A stretch of DNA of 64,000 bases from Methylobacterium sp. B4 (GTDB taxonomy: Bacteria > Pseudomonadota > Alphaproteobacteria > Rhizobiales > Beijerinckiaceae): NCBI RefSeq assembly GCF_003201865.1, contig NZ_QJJJ01000003.1, forward strand, positions 291,806 to 355,805, in the 5' to 3' direction. Of the stretch, positions 1-7,446 are shown one piece after another. Both the position numbers and the translations under genes were made by a program. Position 1 is the stretch's first letter; each line of letters opens with the position of its first letter. Under the pieces are notes generated by a model, which saw only the letters and a program-made list of their open reading frames with translations, ran no database searches and was not told the origin of the DNA.

Positions 1-1
1 G

Positions 2-103
2 CCCTATCCCGTGGACGATCCCGGGATCGACGAACCCAAGGGTCCCGGCTCCGAGCCCGATTATCTGCCCGGCGGCCCAACGGATCCCGGCATCCGGCTC
101 TAG
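2..103 (+). CDS. 3' end of a proline/glycine-rich protein (partial)
   Basis: The reading frame is open from the left edge to TAG at 101-103 and gives 33 residues rich in Pro, Gly and Asp, ending in DPGIRL. No domain can be recognised in such a short acidic, proline-rich tail. The gene begins outside the window. A perfect inverted repeat 17 bases downstream supports this as a true gene end. Confidence 0.55.
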   Translation, partial: PYPVDDPGIDEPKGPGSEPDYLPGGPTDPGIRL

Positions 104-120
104 CCCTCGTTGCGAGGACC

Positions 121-155
121 GGCCTCCGGCGCCTTCAGCTCAGGCGCCGGAGGCC
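121..155. terminator. 13-bp perfect inverted repeat between convergent genes
   Basis: GGCCTCCGGCGCC (121-133) pairs perfectly with 143-155 across a 9-base loop. It lies between the stop of the left partial gene and the stop of the minus-strand gene at 302. No T-run follows on either strand, so it would be an atypical bidirectional terminator or just a stable hairpin. Confidence 0.45.
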
Positions 156-301
156 GACGCCTTCCTGCCGGCCCGGAAGACCTTGCACTCGCCGGGCCGG
201 TAGAATTGATCGACATTACATTTCAGTGCGCCGTGCCCGAGCGCCGCCGCGGCAAGCCGGAGGTCTCAGAGCCCGAGCGGGGCAGCACCCGGGTCGCAGC
301 C

Positions 302-748
302 TCAATGCCCGCCGTGGGAGGCGCGGACGTCCCGCGGCGCGGCCAGGATCTCGCTGAGGCTGGTGGCCACGTGGCGAGCCTCCTCGTCGGTGAGGCGCAG
401 CTGGAACGGCGGCAGCGCGCCGGCCTGCAGGGCCACCACGGCCTGCCCCTGCTCATCGGTGCCCACCTCGATCGCCGAGGAGGTCACGTCGAGCATGGCG
501 ATCTCCTCGTCGCCCGTCTCGTCGGGCAGGTCGGCCTCGCCGTCGTCGTCGATGGCGGTGAGGAGCTGGCCCACGGCGCGCACCAGGGCGCGGGCGGCGC
601 GGGCGTCCATGACCACCGCCGTCGATTGGTCGTCCTTCTGGAAGGAGAGCTGGATGTTCGCGCCTTCGAGGGAAACCGAGATGCCCGCCATGAACTGCCT
701 GACTGCACTGCCTGAGGGCGGTGCGTAACCGCCTGGATTGACGGTCAT
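302..748 (-). CDS. Hypothetical acidic protein
   Basis: An acidic protein of about 148 residues with no family I can name. The body reads as a real protein: alternating hydrophobic stretches (GISVSLEGANIQLSF), an Ala/Arg-rich helix, an acidic segment (DDDGEADLPDETGDEE), then a C-terminal helix ending ASHGGH. The frame stays open upstream, but the region before 748 is low-complexity Arg/Gly/Pro and unlikely to be coding. ATG at 748 is chosen. ATG at 691 (128 residues) is an equally possible start. It probably has its own promoter in 749-1025, divergent from the cold-shock gene. Confidence 0.55.
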   Translation of the reverse strand: MTVNPGGYAPPSGSAVRQFMAGISVSLEGANIQLSFQKDDQSTAVVMDARAARALVRAVGQLLTAIDDDGEADLPDETGDEEIAMLDVTSSAIEVGTDEQGQAVVALQAGALPPFQLRLTDEEARHVATSLSEILAAPRDVRASHGGH

Positions 749-1025
749 ATATGCACCGGCCCGAGGCTTTGTCACAGGGTGGCCGAAGCGCCGGGCGCAG
801 CCGGCCGCGCCGCCCCTGCGGCTTTCCCGCCCGCCTCCGCCGGCTCGTCCCGCCTTGTTAAGGCCGCACGGCCGGCCTACATGTAGTTCTGACGGGCACG
901 GCAAGGCGGTCGATTCCGCTGCCATCCTCATGTGACCCGTCATCCCGCAAAATCGGCGGACGAGACCATGTGCTCGCTTCGAGCAGATGCTTGCGCTTGG
1001 CTCGTGAGATACGAAGGAACTATTC

Positions 1026-1235
1026 GTGGATACTGGGACTGTTAAGTGGTTCAACGAGACCAAGGGCTACGGCTTCATCCAGCCGGATGACGGCGGCAAG
1101 GACGTTTTCGTCCACATCTCCGCCGTCGAGCGGGCCGGCCTGCGCAACCTCGTCGAGGGCCAGAAGATCTCCTACGAGGTTCTGACGGACAAGCGCAGCG
1201 GCAAGGATGCCGCCGGAAACCTCCAGGCGGTCTGA
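1026..1235 (+). CDS. cspA: Cold-shock domain protein (CspA family)
   Basis: A 69-residue OB-fold single-stranded nucleic acid binding protein that would act as an RNA chaperone. The RNP1-like motif KGYGFIQPDDGG and RNP2-like motif DVFVHISAV are intact, and the N-terminus TGTVKWFN is diagnostic. The length is normal for the family. The start is GTG with an AAGGAA Shine-Dalgarno 7 bases upstream. An untranslated leader precedes it, as is usual for csp genes, where it controls mRNA stability. The gene is monocistronic and followed by a hairpin. Whether it is cold-induced cannot be told from sequence. Confidence 0.95.
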   Translation: MDTGTVKWFNETKGYGFIQPDDGGKDVFVHISAVERAGLRNLVEGQKISYEVLTDKRSGKDAAGNLQAV

Positions 1236-1245
1236 TCCCGCCCAG

Positions 1246-1266
1246 GGGCCGGTAACCGACCGGCCC
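1246..1266 (+). terminator. Hairpin after the cold-shock gene
   Basis: GGGCCGGT (1246-1253) pairs with ACCGGCCC (1259-1266) over a 5-base loop, 11 bases after the csp stop. There is no T-run, so its strength as an intrinsic terminator is doubtful. Confidence 0.4.
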
Positions 1267-1424
1267 AACCGCGTAGCCTGACACATCAAGCGGCACCCAC
1301 CGACCCAGGATCCATCCCGGATCCGGCGGCGGGCGCCGCCGCCGATCGAGCATCACAACAACCAGAAACGACGCCGGCCACGCCACGGATGGCGCGGGAT
1401 CCGGTGAAGAGAGAAGAAAAGACA

Positions 1425-1652
1425 ATGCATTTCGAGTTCCGGCGCCATGTCGGCGCCATTTCACCCGTCACAAATGCGGTGACCTTCCGGGTGGACCGCT
1501 TGGTCGAAACGCCGACGCGCAACGCGTCCGCCGACCTCAGCCACCTCATCGACCCTTCCTACGAGTACCACTCGCCGCGCGAGTTGCGCTGGCACCTCGC
1601 CGATCGGCTGGGCCTCGCCCCCGCCGCGGTTCGGCTGAAGGAAGCGGCCTGA
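1425..1652 (+). CDS. Hypothetical 75-residue protein
   Basis: ATG at 1425 follows a purine-rich ribosome site (AGAGAGAAGAAAAG). This start is preferred over the upstream in-frame GTG because the intervening residues are charged filler. The protein starts HFEFRRHVGAISP and ends with a compact helical segment (SPRELRWHLADRLGLAPAAVRL) that looks folded. No known family, signal peptide or membrane segment is seen. It lies alone between csp and the convergent phosphatase gene. Confidence 0.6.
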   Translation: MHFEFRRHVGAISPVTNAVTFRVDRLVETPTRNASADLSHLIDPSYEYHSPRELRWHLADRLGLAPAAVRLKEAA

Positions 1653-1661
1653 AAGCCTGAG

Positions 1662-1683
1662 CCCCGCGCCTTCGGGAGCGGGG
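1662..1683. terminator. Weak hairpin between convergent genes
   Basis: CCCCGC (1662-1667) pairs with GCGGGG (1678-1683) around a loop containing TTCG. It fills the 32-base gap between the stop codons of the convergent genes ending at 1652 and 1685 and probably ends both transcripts, although there is no T-run. Confidence 0.35.
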
Positions 1684-1684
1684 T

Positions 1685-2512
1685 CTACCGCCCGGCCAGG
1701 GCCGCTAAGGCGGCCTCGCGCAGGGCGAGCGGCGCAACGATGAGTTCGCCGTGACGCGGCTCCGGTCGGTTGTAGGCCACCGGAGTCCCATCGAGATTGC
1801 AGACGATGCCCCCCGCCTCGCGCACGATCAGGTCGGCGCCGGCGAGGTCCCAGTCCCGCGAATCCTTCGAGACGAGGCCGAGGTCGATCCGACCCTCGGC
1901 CACCCGCGCGAGCCGCAGGGCGAGCGAGGGAATCCGCTCGACCACCGTGACCGAGGGCCGCGCGCCTCCGGCCCCGTGCGCCGCGCCGTCGAGCAGACGG
2001 TCCTGAAGCGGCTTGGGGCCGGTGACCCGCACGCCCTCCAGCCCGGTCTGCGTCGAGACGCGGATCGGCGCGCCGTTGAGTGTGGCGCCCGCCCCCGCCG
2101 CAGCCTCGTAGAAATGCCCGAGCGCCGGGGCGAAGACCGAGCCGAGCACCGGCTCGCCACCCGACAGGAGCGCCACCGCGATGGACCAGTCCGGATGCCC
2201 GGACAGGAAGGCGCGGGTGCCGTCGATGGGGTCGACGATCCAGACGAGGTCGTGACCGAGCCGCACGGGATCGTCGCTGGTCTCCTCCGAGAGCCAGGCC
2301 GCCCGCGGTTCGATCTGCGACAGGCGGACCTTGAGGAAGGCGTCCACGGTGACGTCGGCCTCCGTCACCGGCGACCCGCCCGCCTTCGACCAGACCTTCG
2401 CGCTCGTATGTCCGCCCTCCTGGAAGTAGGGCAGCGCCAGGGCCGCAGCCTCCTGCATCGCCTCGCGCAGATCCGGCCGCAGCGCCTCGAGAGAGGGTGT
2501 CGTCTGAGTCAT
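1685..2512 (-). CDS. cysQ: 3'(2'),5'-bisphosphate nucleotidase / inositol monophosphatase family
   Basis: A Mg2+-dependent phosphatase of the IMPase superfamily, about 275 residues. Both metal-binding signatures are present: WIVDPIDGTRAF in the first half and WDLAGADLIVREAGG near the C-terminus, plus an upstream LSEE motif that supplies a metal ligand. The CysQ assignment (recycling 3'-phosphoadenosine 5'-phosphate from sulfate assimilation) fits the HPDWSIAVALL context, but a histidinol-phosphate or inositol phosphatase role cannot be excluded. The ATG at 2512 (TQTTPSLEAL) is preferred because the 18 residues before it are basic and unconserved in style. Confidence 0.85.
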   Translation of the reverse strand: MTQTTPSLEALRPDLREAMQEAAALALPYFQEGGHTSAKVWSKAGGSPVTEADVTVDAFLKVRLSQIEPRAAWLSEETSDDPVRLGHDLVWIVDPIDGTRAFLSGHPDWSIAVALLSGGEPVLGSVFAPALGHFYEAAAGAGATLNGAPIRVSTQTGLEGVRVTGPKPLQDRLLDGAAHGAGGARPSVTVVERIPSLALRLARVAEGRIDLGLVSKDSRDWDLAGADLIVREAGGIVCNLDGTPVAYNRPEPRHGELIVAPLALREAALAALAGR

Positions 2513-2586
2513 GAGAGCCGCTTGGAGCCGCCGTGCGAAGCCGACCACGTTCCGCTTCAACGGCATCGGCGCGGTTCCGTTCTAAA

Positions 2587-2632
2587 GCATCCCTGGAAAA
2601 TGTGGCCACCGGTTTTCGGGACCGTGCGATGC
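2587..2632. repeat. REP-like imperfect palindrome
   Basis: GCATC (2587-2591) and GATGC (2628-2632) close an imperfect palindrome with GGAAAA and TTTTC arms around GTGGCCACCGG. The core GTGGCCACCGGTT recurs inverted at about 49958-49972, so the two are likely members of one dispersed family. The rest of the 353-base gap 2513-2865 holds nothing else I can recognise apart from the promoter regions of the two divergent genes. Confidence 0.5.
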
Positions 2633-2865
2633 AGGCCGTGCCGCCATGCCCTCATGCGCCCGCGGCACGGGCTCCTGCTCCGGCCCCGCTTGCGCGCATT
2701 TGCGCCGATCGCGGCAAGGGTCCGTTGAGCATTCCGCAGGCTTCGGCTCGATCCACGAACGCTTAACTGTCACTTTTAAGGCAGCTTGGGGAGGACGAAC
2801 GGCACTGTGCTTGTCAGATCAGCGCGTCCGACAGAGACCGCGGCCAGGGATAGGGCGTCGCACCG

Positions 2866-3351
2866 ATGATGACTTTCGAGATCCTGAATCAGAACTTTCG
2901 CCCCGGCTCCGAAGACGGCACCCTCGCGAGCACGCTTCAGGTGCCCGCCACGCCGCTGCCCGTGCTCGGCGCCGCTGTCGGCGTCGCTCTCGCCTTCGCC
3001 GACGAGGCCGCCGATGCCTGCGGAGAGGACCGCTTCGCGCTGCTGCTCGTCGATGCCGAGGGCGAGGTGGCGATGCGGCTCGGGCCGTTCGCGGAGGAGG
3101 ATGTCGTGGCCGTGTGGCGCGATGTCTCGGCCAAGGGCGGTCTCGCCCGGATGCTGCTGCGCGAGGACGGCTCCATCGTCCCGGTCTCGCAGCAGCTCGG
3201 GCCGGTCGTGCTCGGCAAGGGCCGCCAGCGCCGCCGCCACGCCGCCCTCAGCGGCCGCCGCCCACGCTTCCTCGTGCGGCGCAAGACTGCCCGGCTCCCG
3301 GCCCGGCCCTGCATCCACCGGGGCGAGAGCGAGATCATCTCCCGGGGCTGA
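2866..3351 (+). CDS. DUF6101 family protein
   Basis: A 161-residue protein of unknown function. The C-terminal pattern, a basic stretch (GRQRRRHAALSGRRP) then FLVRRKTARLP and the ending HRGESEIISRG, matches my memory of the DUF6101 family, widespread in Hyphomicrobiales (HRDEREIIAR-type ending). The N-terminal half is acidic and predicted alpha/beta with an LPVLGAAVGVALAF stretch. No signal peptide is visible. Two ATGs stand in tandem at 2866 and 2869. The basic tail could bind nucleic acid; that is inference only. Confidence 0.7.
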   Translation: MMTFEILNQNFRPGSEDGTLASTLQVPATPLPVLGAAVGVALAFADEAADACGEDRFALLLVDAEGEVAMRLGPFAEEDVVAVWRDVSAKGGLARMLLREDGSIVPVSQQLGPVVLGKGRQRRRHAALSGRRPRFLVRRKTARLPARPCIHRGESEIISRG

Positions 3352-3363
3352 GACGCGACAGCC

Positions 3364-3552
3364 TCAGCCGGCGTCCAGCCGCTGATCCGGCGCGCGGTCG
3401 GCCGGAGAGCCGTCGTAGCCCTCGAGCCAGCCCGTGCGCTCGGGCGTGTCCCGCGGATAGGGGCAGGCGTCGCGCGGACGCCCCTGAGCTCGGGCGCGGG
3501 CGCCCTCGGCGATAGTGTCTTCCGGTTGTCGGTGCGGATCGTTCTCGCTCAT
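3364..3552 (-). CDS. Rmf/CrpP-like small protein
   Basis: A 62-residue protein starting at ATG 3552 (SENDPHRQPED). The stretch EGARARAQGRPRDACPYP followed by TPERTGWLEGYD matches the pattern of ribosome modulation factor-like proteins: a basic helix, a Cys-Pro turn, then W-x-x-GYD. Rmf dimerises 70S ribosomes in stationary phase in enterobacteria; the function of alphaproteobacterial relatives is less clear. It sits 44 bases upstream of ubiA's stop on the same strand, so it is transcribed away from DUF6101 and towards the convergent space at 3352-3363. Confidence 0.75.
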   Translation of the reverse strand: MSENDPHRQPEDTIAEGARARAQGRPRDACPYPRDTPERTGWLEGYDGSPADRAPDQRLDAG

Positions 3553-3596
3553 GCCGCCGAATATGGCGCGGGTGGCCGGTCCGGCCACGGCTGGCC

Positions 3597-4547
3597 CTAG
3601 CGCCAACCCTGCCAGAGCGCGTCGGCAGCCAGACCCGCGAACAGGATCAGCCCGGCATCGCGGTTCGAGCGGAACAGCGTCAGGGCGCGCGCGCCATCGC
3701 GCTCGGAGAGCATCGCCACCTGCCGGGCGAGGTGGGCGGCGAACAGCGCGAGGCCGAGCCAACCGAGGGGGCCGGCGCCGGCCCCGATCAGCGCCGGCAC
3801 GAACAGGGCGACGGTGCCTGCGTAGCAGAGCCCCACCGCGAGACGCAGGCGCGCGCCGAACAGCCGGGCCGAGGAATGGATGCCGACGATCTCGTCATCC
3901 TCGATGTCCTGCACCGCGTAGATCGTGTCGTAGCCGACGATCCAGCAGATCGTGCCCGCGTAGAGCCACAGGGCCGGCGGGTCGAGGCGGCCGAACACGG
4001 CGACCCAGCCCATCAGCGCGCCCCAGGCGAAGGCGAGGCCGAGCACCGCCTGGGGCATCGGCATCACCCGCTTCATGAACGGGTAGATCGCCACCGGCGC
4101 CAGCGAGAGCATGCCGACGAGGATCGCGGTCGTGTTGAACTGAAGCAGCACCGCGAGGCCGACGAGCGCCTGCGCCACGAGGAAGGCGGCGGCCCCCTTC
4201 GTCGTCACCTGCCCCGAGGGCAGCGGGCGCGAGCGGGTGCGCTCGACCTGCGCGTCGAGCCGGCGGTCGGCGATGTCGTTGTAGGTCGAGCCGGCGCCCC
4301 GCATCGCCACCGCGCCGACGAGGAACAGGGCGAGGTGGATGGGATCGGGACCCGGGCGCCCGGCGGCGGTCGCGGCGAGGGCCGCCGACCACCAGCACGG
4401 CAGCAGCAGAAGCCACCAGCCGACCGGCCGCTCGATCCGGGCGAGCCTCAGATAGGGCCGTGCCGCGGCCGGCGCGAGCCGGTCGGCCCAGTGGCCGGCA
4501 ACCGCGTCGGCGACGCGGCCGGAGCCGGGCTCGGACGGAGAAGGCAA
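3597..4547 (-). CDS. ubiA: 4-hydroxybenzoate octaprenyltransferase
   Basis: An inner-membrane prenyltransferase that attaches the polyprenyl tail to 4-hydroxybenzoate in ubiquinone synthesis. Both Asp-rich Mg-diphosphate motifs are present: NDIADRRLD near residue 90 and DTIYAVQDIEDD near residue 210. There are about eight hydrophobic segments, starting with WWLLLLPCWWSAALAA. The 316-residue length is normal with a slightly long N-terminus, so the true start may be a little further in. The family has close relatives (COQ2, heme O synthase). The spacing of the motifs and the absence of heme O features favour UbiA. Confidence 0.92.
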   Translation of the reverse strand: MPSPSEPGSGRVADAVAGHWADRLAPAAARPYLRLARIERPVGWWLLLLPCWWSAALAATAAGRPGPDPIHLALFLVGAVAMRGAGSTYNDIADRRLDAQVERTRSRPLPSGQVTTKGAAAFLVAQALVGLAVLLQFNTTAILVGMLSLAPVAIYPFMKRVMPMPQAVLGLAFAWGALMGWVAVFGRLDPPALWLYAGTICWIVGYDTIYAVQDIEDDEIVGIHSSARLFGARLRLAVGLCYAGTVALFVPALIGAGAGPLGWLGLALFAAHLARQVAMLSERDGARALTLFRSNRDAGLILFAGLAADALWQGWR

Positions 4548-4582
4548 TGGGGCTGCGGCTTCGGCGGGTCGGAACGCGCCGT

Positions 4583-5188
4583 TTAGAGCGCGCCCTGCGG
4601 CATGCGGAAGGCGCCGGACAGGCCGGGGCCGCCGAGCAGACCGCCGCCCCCGCCGCCGTTCTGCGCCTGGGCCTTGGCCTGGGCTTCCATCTTCGAAGCC
4701 TGGGCGGCGATGCCGCAGACCTTGGTGCGGATCGCCCCGACCTTGTTGTGGTCGGCCTTGAAGCCTTCCGCGAACGAATCAGGGATCGAGCACCATTCCT
4801 TGTTGGCGGTGATCCATTTTATGCCGGTCGCGCCGTTGGCCTGGAGCTGGCCGAACAGGGAGCAGGCCTCCTGCGGCGTCATCTTCTTCTTGGAGTTCGA
4901 GGCCGAGTTCGCCTTGGCCACGAGGTTCTTGCGCTCGATCAGCGTCTTCTGGATCGAGCCGCAATCGGTGCCCGCCTGCTGCGGCACGGACTGGGCGGGA
5001 GCCGCCGGCGCCATGGGGGCGGGAATGCTCATCGGCGCGCCCGCCGAGGGGGCGGGCTCGGCCGGCGTATCCATCGACGGCAGCGGCATGCCGCTCATTC
5101 CCTGGCCGAGCGCGGGCCCGGCCAGAAGGGCGAGGCCGGCGAAAGCGGCGGCGACGGTCTTCGACGATGCAGACATCCAGGCAGACAT
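4583..5188 (-). CDS. Exported hypothetical protein with Pro/Ala-rich linker
   Basis: A 201-residue protein with a Sec signal peptide (SASSKTVAAAFAGLALLAGPALG, cleaved before QGMSG), then a Met/Pro/Ala-rich linker to about residue 70. A domain with four cysteines follows (TDCGS, EACSLF, EWCSIP, KVCGIA), which probably forms two disulfides in the periplasm. The tail is Gly-rich (QNGGGGGGLLGGPGLSG). ATG at 5188 has a good GGAGAAGGA site, and longer in-frame starts would bury the signal peptide. The family is unknown to me by function. It lies just downstream of ubiA's start with 35 bases between. Confidence 0.75.
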   Translation of the reverse strand: MSAWMSASSKTVAAAFAGLALLAGPALGQGMSGMPLPSMDTPAEPAPSAGAPMSIPAPMAPAAPAQSVPQQAGTDCGSIQKTLIERKNLVAKANSASNSKKKMTPQEACSLFGQLQANGATGIKWITANKEWCSIPDSFAEGFKADHNKVGAIRTKVCGIAAQASKMEAQAKAQAQNGGGGGGLLGGPGLSGAFRMPQGAL

Positions 5189-5498
5189 TCGGCCGGTCCT
5201 TCTCCCCGCGTGCCGCGACGGGTGTAGCCCCCGATCCCGCAGCGCCCGCCCGGCCTCGGCCCGGACGCTGCTGCGCCGTGGGCCCCGGCGAGGGGCTTGA
5301 ACGTGTTTCGATGCGGAAGCTTGTTGCGCATGGGAATGTGGCGCCAATGGTGCCGCGCGGCTTCCGCCGGCCACGACGGTGGGAAATCGTTCGAAACGCG
5401 GGCAGGGTGACATTTCCGCATCACATTCCGCCGCGTTCGGCGCCGATTGACAGGCCGGGGCGGCCACGCGACGAGACCGGCCTTCGTTGCGAGAGATC

Positions 5499-6251
5499 AT
5501 GGCTGCCTACGACTTCACCGCCCCGCGCCTCTTCGTCGAAGCGGATCTGGTGGAGGGGCGCGTCCTGCCGCTGGAGCGGGCGCAGGCGAACTACCTGCTC
5601 ACCGTGCTGCGCCGCGCGGAGGGCGAGCCCGTGCTGCTCTTCAACGGCCGCGATGGCGAGTGGCGGGCCGAGATCGTGCCGCAGGGGCGCAAGAGCGCCG
5701 ATCTGCGCGTGGTCGCGCAAACCCGCCCGCAGCCGGTTCCGCCAGACCTGCACTACCTGTTCGCACCCCTGAAGACCGGCCGGCTCGACTACATGGCTCA
5801 GAAGGCGGTGGAGATGGGCGCGGGCCGGCTCCAGCCGGTCTTCACCCGCTTCACGCAAGGGGAGCGGATCAAGCTCGACCGGCTGCAGGCCAACACGATT
5901 GAGGCGGCCGAGCAGTGCGGGATTCTCGCCGTGCCCGAGATCGGCGAGCCGGCCCGGCTTCCCGCCTGCCTCGACGCGCTCGAAGCCGACCGCCTCCTCG
6001 TCTTCTGCGACGAGGACGCCGCCGTGCGCGATCCCGTGGCGGCCCTGCGCGGGGCCGCCGACCCGGATCGACTGCCGCCGCTGGCGGTTCTGGTCGGCCC
6101 CGAGGGTGGGTTCCACGAGGAGGAGCGCGCGCTGATCGCCGCCCGCCCCAACACGGTCGCGCTCTCGCTGGGACCGCGCATCCTGCGAGCGGATACGGCC
6201 GCGGTGGCCGTGCTGGCGCTGGTGCAGGCAGTGCTGGGTGACGGGCGGTGA
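5499..6251 (+). CDS. rsmE: 16S rRNA (uracil(1498)-N(3))-methyltransferase
   Basis: A SPOUT-class methyltransferase that modifies U1498 of 16S rRNA near the decoding centre. The N-terminal PUA-like part contains YLLTVLRRAEGE. The knot region contains KTGRLDYMAQKAVEMG, NTIEAAEQCG, LVGPEGGFHEEE near residue 200 and SLGPRILRADTAAVAVLA at the C-terminus, the family's SAM-binding loops. The 250-residue length is normal. ATG at 5499 (MAAYDFTAPRLF) is preferred to the ATG four codons earlier. Confidence 0.95.
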   Translation: MAAYDFTAPRLFVEADLVEGRVLPLERAQANYLLTVLRRAEGEPVLLFNGRDGEWRAEIVPQGRKSADLRVVAQTRPQPVPPDLHYLFAPLKTGRLDYMAQKAVEMGAGRLQPVFTRFTQGERIKLDRLQANTIEAAEQCGILAVPEIGEPARLPACLDALEADRLLVFCDEDAAVRDPVAALRGAADPDRLPPLAVLVGPEGGFHEEERALIAARPNTVALSLGPRILRADTAAVAVLALVQAVLGDGR

Positions 6252-6278
6252 GCGCGGGTCCGAAGGATTTCTGAAGAT

Positions 6279-7262
6279 ATGAGCCTCCCCCGCCTCCTGC
6301 TCCTGTCCCTCGGCGGGACGATCACGATGACCCGCAGCAGCGGGGGCGGCATCGTGCCGACGCTCACGGCGTCCGACCTCGCGGCCACGGTGCCGGGGCT
6401 CGATGCGGTGGCGGCCATCGAGACGCTGTCTCCCTTGCGCCGTCCGAGCGCGGGGCTGAGCCTCGACGATCTGATCGGGGTGGCGCGCACGCTGATCGAA
6501 CGCCTCGCGGGCGATCTCGACGGTGCGGTGGTGATCCAGGGCACCGACACGATCGAGGAGACCGCCTTCGTGCTCGATCGCCTCGTGACGAGCGACAAGC
6601 CGGTCGTCGTCACGGGGGCGATGCGCGGCCCGGAGAGCGCCGGGGCCGACGGTCCCGCCAACCTTCTGGCCGCCGCCATCGTCGCAGGCAGCCGGGCGGC
6701 GCGGGGCCTCGGCACGCTCGCCGTCCTCAACGACGAGATCCACGCCGCCCGCCTCGTCCAGAAGGCGCACACCGCCCTGCCCTCCGCCTTCCGCTCGCCG
6801 CTGGCCGGCCCGCTCGGCCTCGTGATCGAGGGCGAGGCCCGCATTCATGTCCGCGTCGGCCGCAGCCTCCCCGTCGTAGGGCCGCTGGCGGCGGAGCCGC
6901 CCCCCGTGGCGCTCGTGAAGATCGGGCTCGGCGACGACGGGCGTCTGCTCGCCGCCTTGCCCGAACTCGGTTTTGCCGGCGCGGTGATCGAGGGCATGGG
7001 CGCGGGCCACGTCCCGGAGGCGCTTGCGGAGACCGTCTCAGGGCTGGTCGAGCTGATGCCGGTGGTGCTCGCCACCCGCGCCCAGAGCGGGCCTGTGTTC
7101 TGCCGCACATACGGGTATCCCGGCGGGGAGATCGACCTCCTGCGCCGCGGCGCCCTTTCGGCCGGGTCGCTGTCGGGCCTGAAAGCGCGGCTGCTGCTCC
7201 AGCTTCTGCTGCGCGCGGGCCTCGCGCCAAGCGCGTACGGCGCCTTCTTCGCGGAGCCGTAA
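6279..7262 (+). CDS. Asparaginase family protein
   Basis: An L-asparaginase/glutaminase-fold amidohydrolase of 327 residues. The two threonine signatures are present: LSLGGTITM near residue 9, holding the nucleophilic Thr, and VIQGTDTIEETAFVLD near residue 88, with the Thr-Asp pair. There is no signal peptide, so it should be cytoplasmic (type I-like). It starts 27 bases after rsmE and may be co-transcribed. Substrate preference (Asn, Gln or another amide) cannot be read from the sequence. Confidence 0.88.
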   Translation: MSLPRLLLLSLGGTITMTRSSGGGIVPTLTASDLAATVPGLDAVAAIETLSPLRRPSAGLSLDDLIGVARTLIERLAGDLDGAVVIQGTDTIEETAFVLDRLVTSDKPVVVTGAMRGPESAGADGPANLLAAAIVAGSRAARGLGTLAVLNDEIHAARLVQKAHTALPSAFRSPLAGPLGLVIEGEARIHVRVGRSLPVVGPLAAEPPPVALVKIGLGDDGRLLAALPELGFAGAVIEGMGAGHVPEALAETVSGLVELMPVVLATRAQSGPVFCRTYGYPGGEIDLLRRGALSAGSLSGLKARLLLQLLLRAGLAPSAYGAFFAEP

Positions 7263-7368
7263 GGCCCGCGCGATGATCGTGCACAAGGCGGGTTCATGTC
7301 AGCCATGCGCGGTGCGGGCGCGTTGTTCACCCTTGCGGCGTCCTCTAAGGACACGACATCCGGTGAGG

Positions 7369-7393
7369 CCGCCACCGGTCCGTCCGGTGGCGG
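7369..7393. promoter_or_regulatory. 10-bp inverted repeat upstream of gshA
   Basis: CCGCCACCGG (7369-7378) pairs perfectly with CCGGTGGCGG (7384-7393) around TCCGT, ending 53 bases before the gshA start. It could be the terminator of the asparaginase transcript or a leader hairpin. There is no T-run. Confidence 0.35.
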
Positions 7394-7446
7394 ACGACCG
7401 GCGCGCCCGCTGACTTCTTCGACCGACGTCACCTTCGAGGCAGCGC

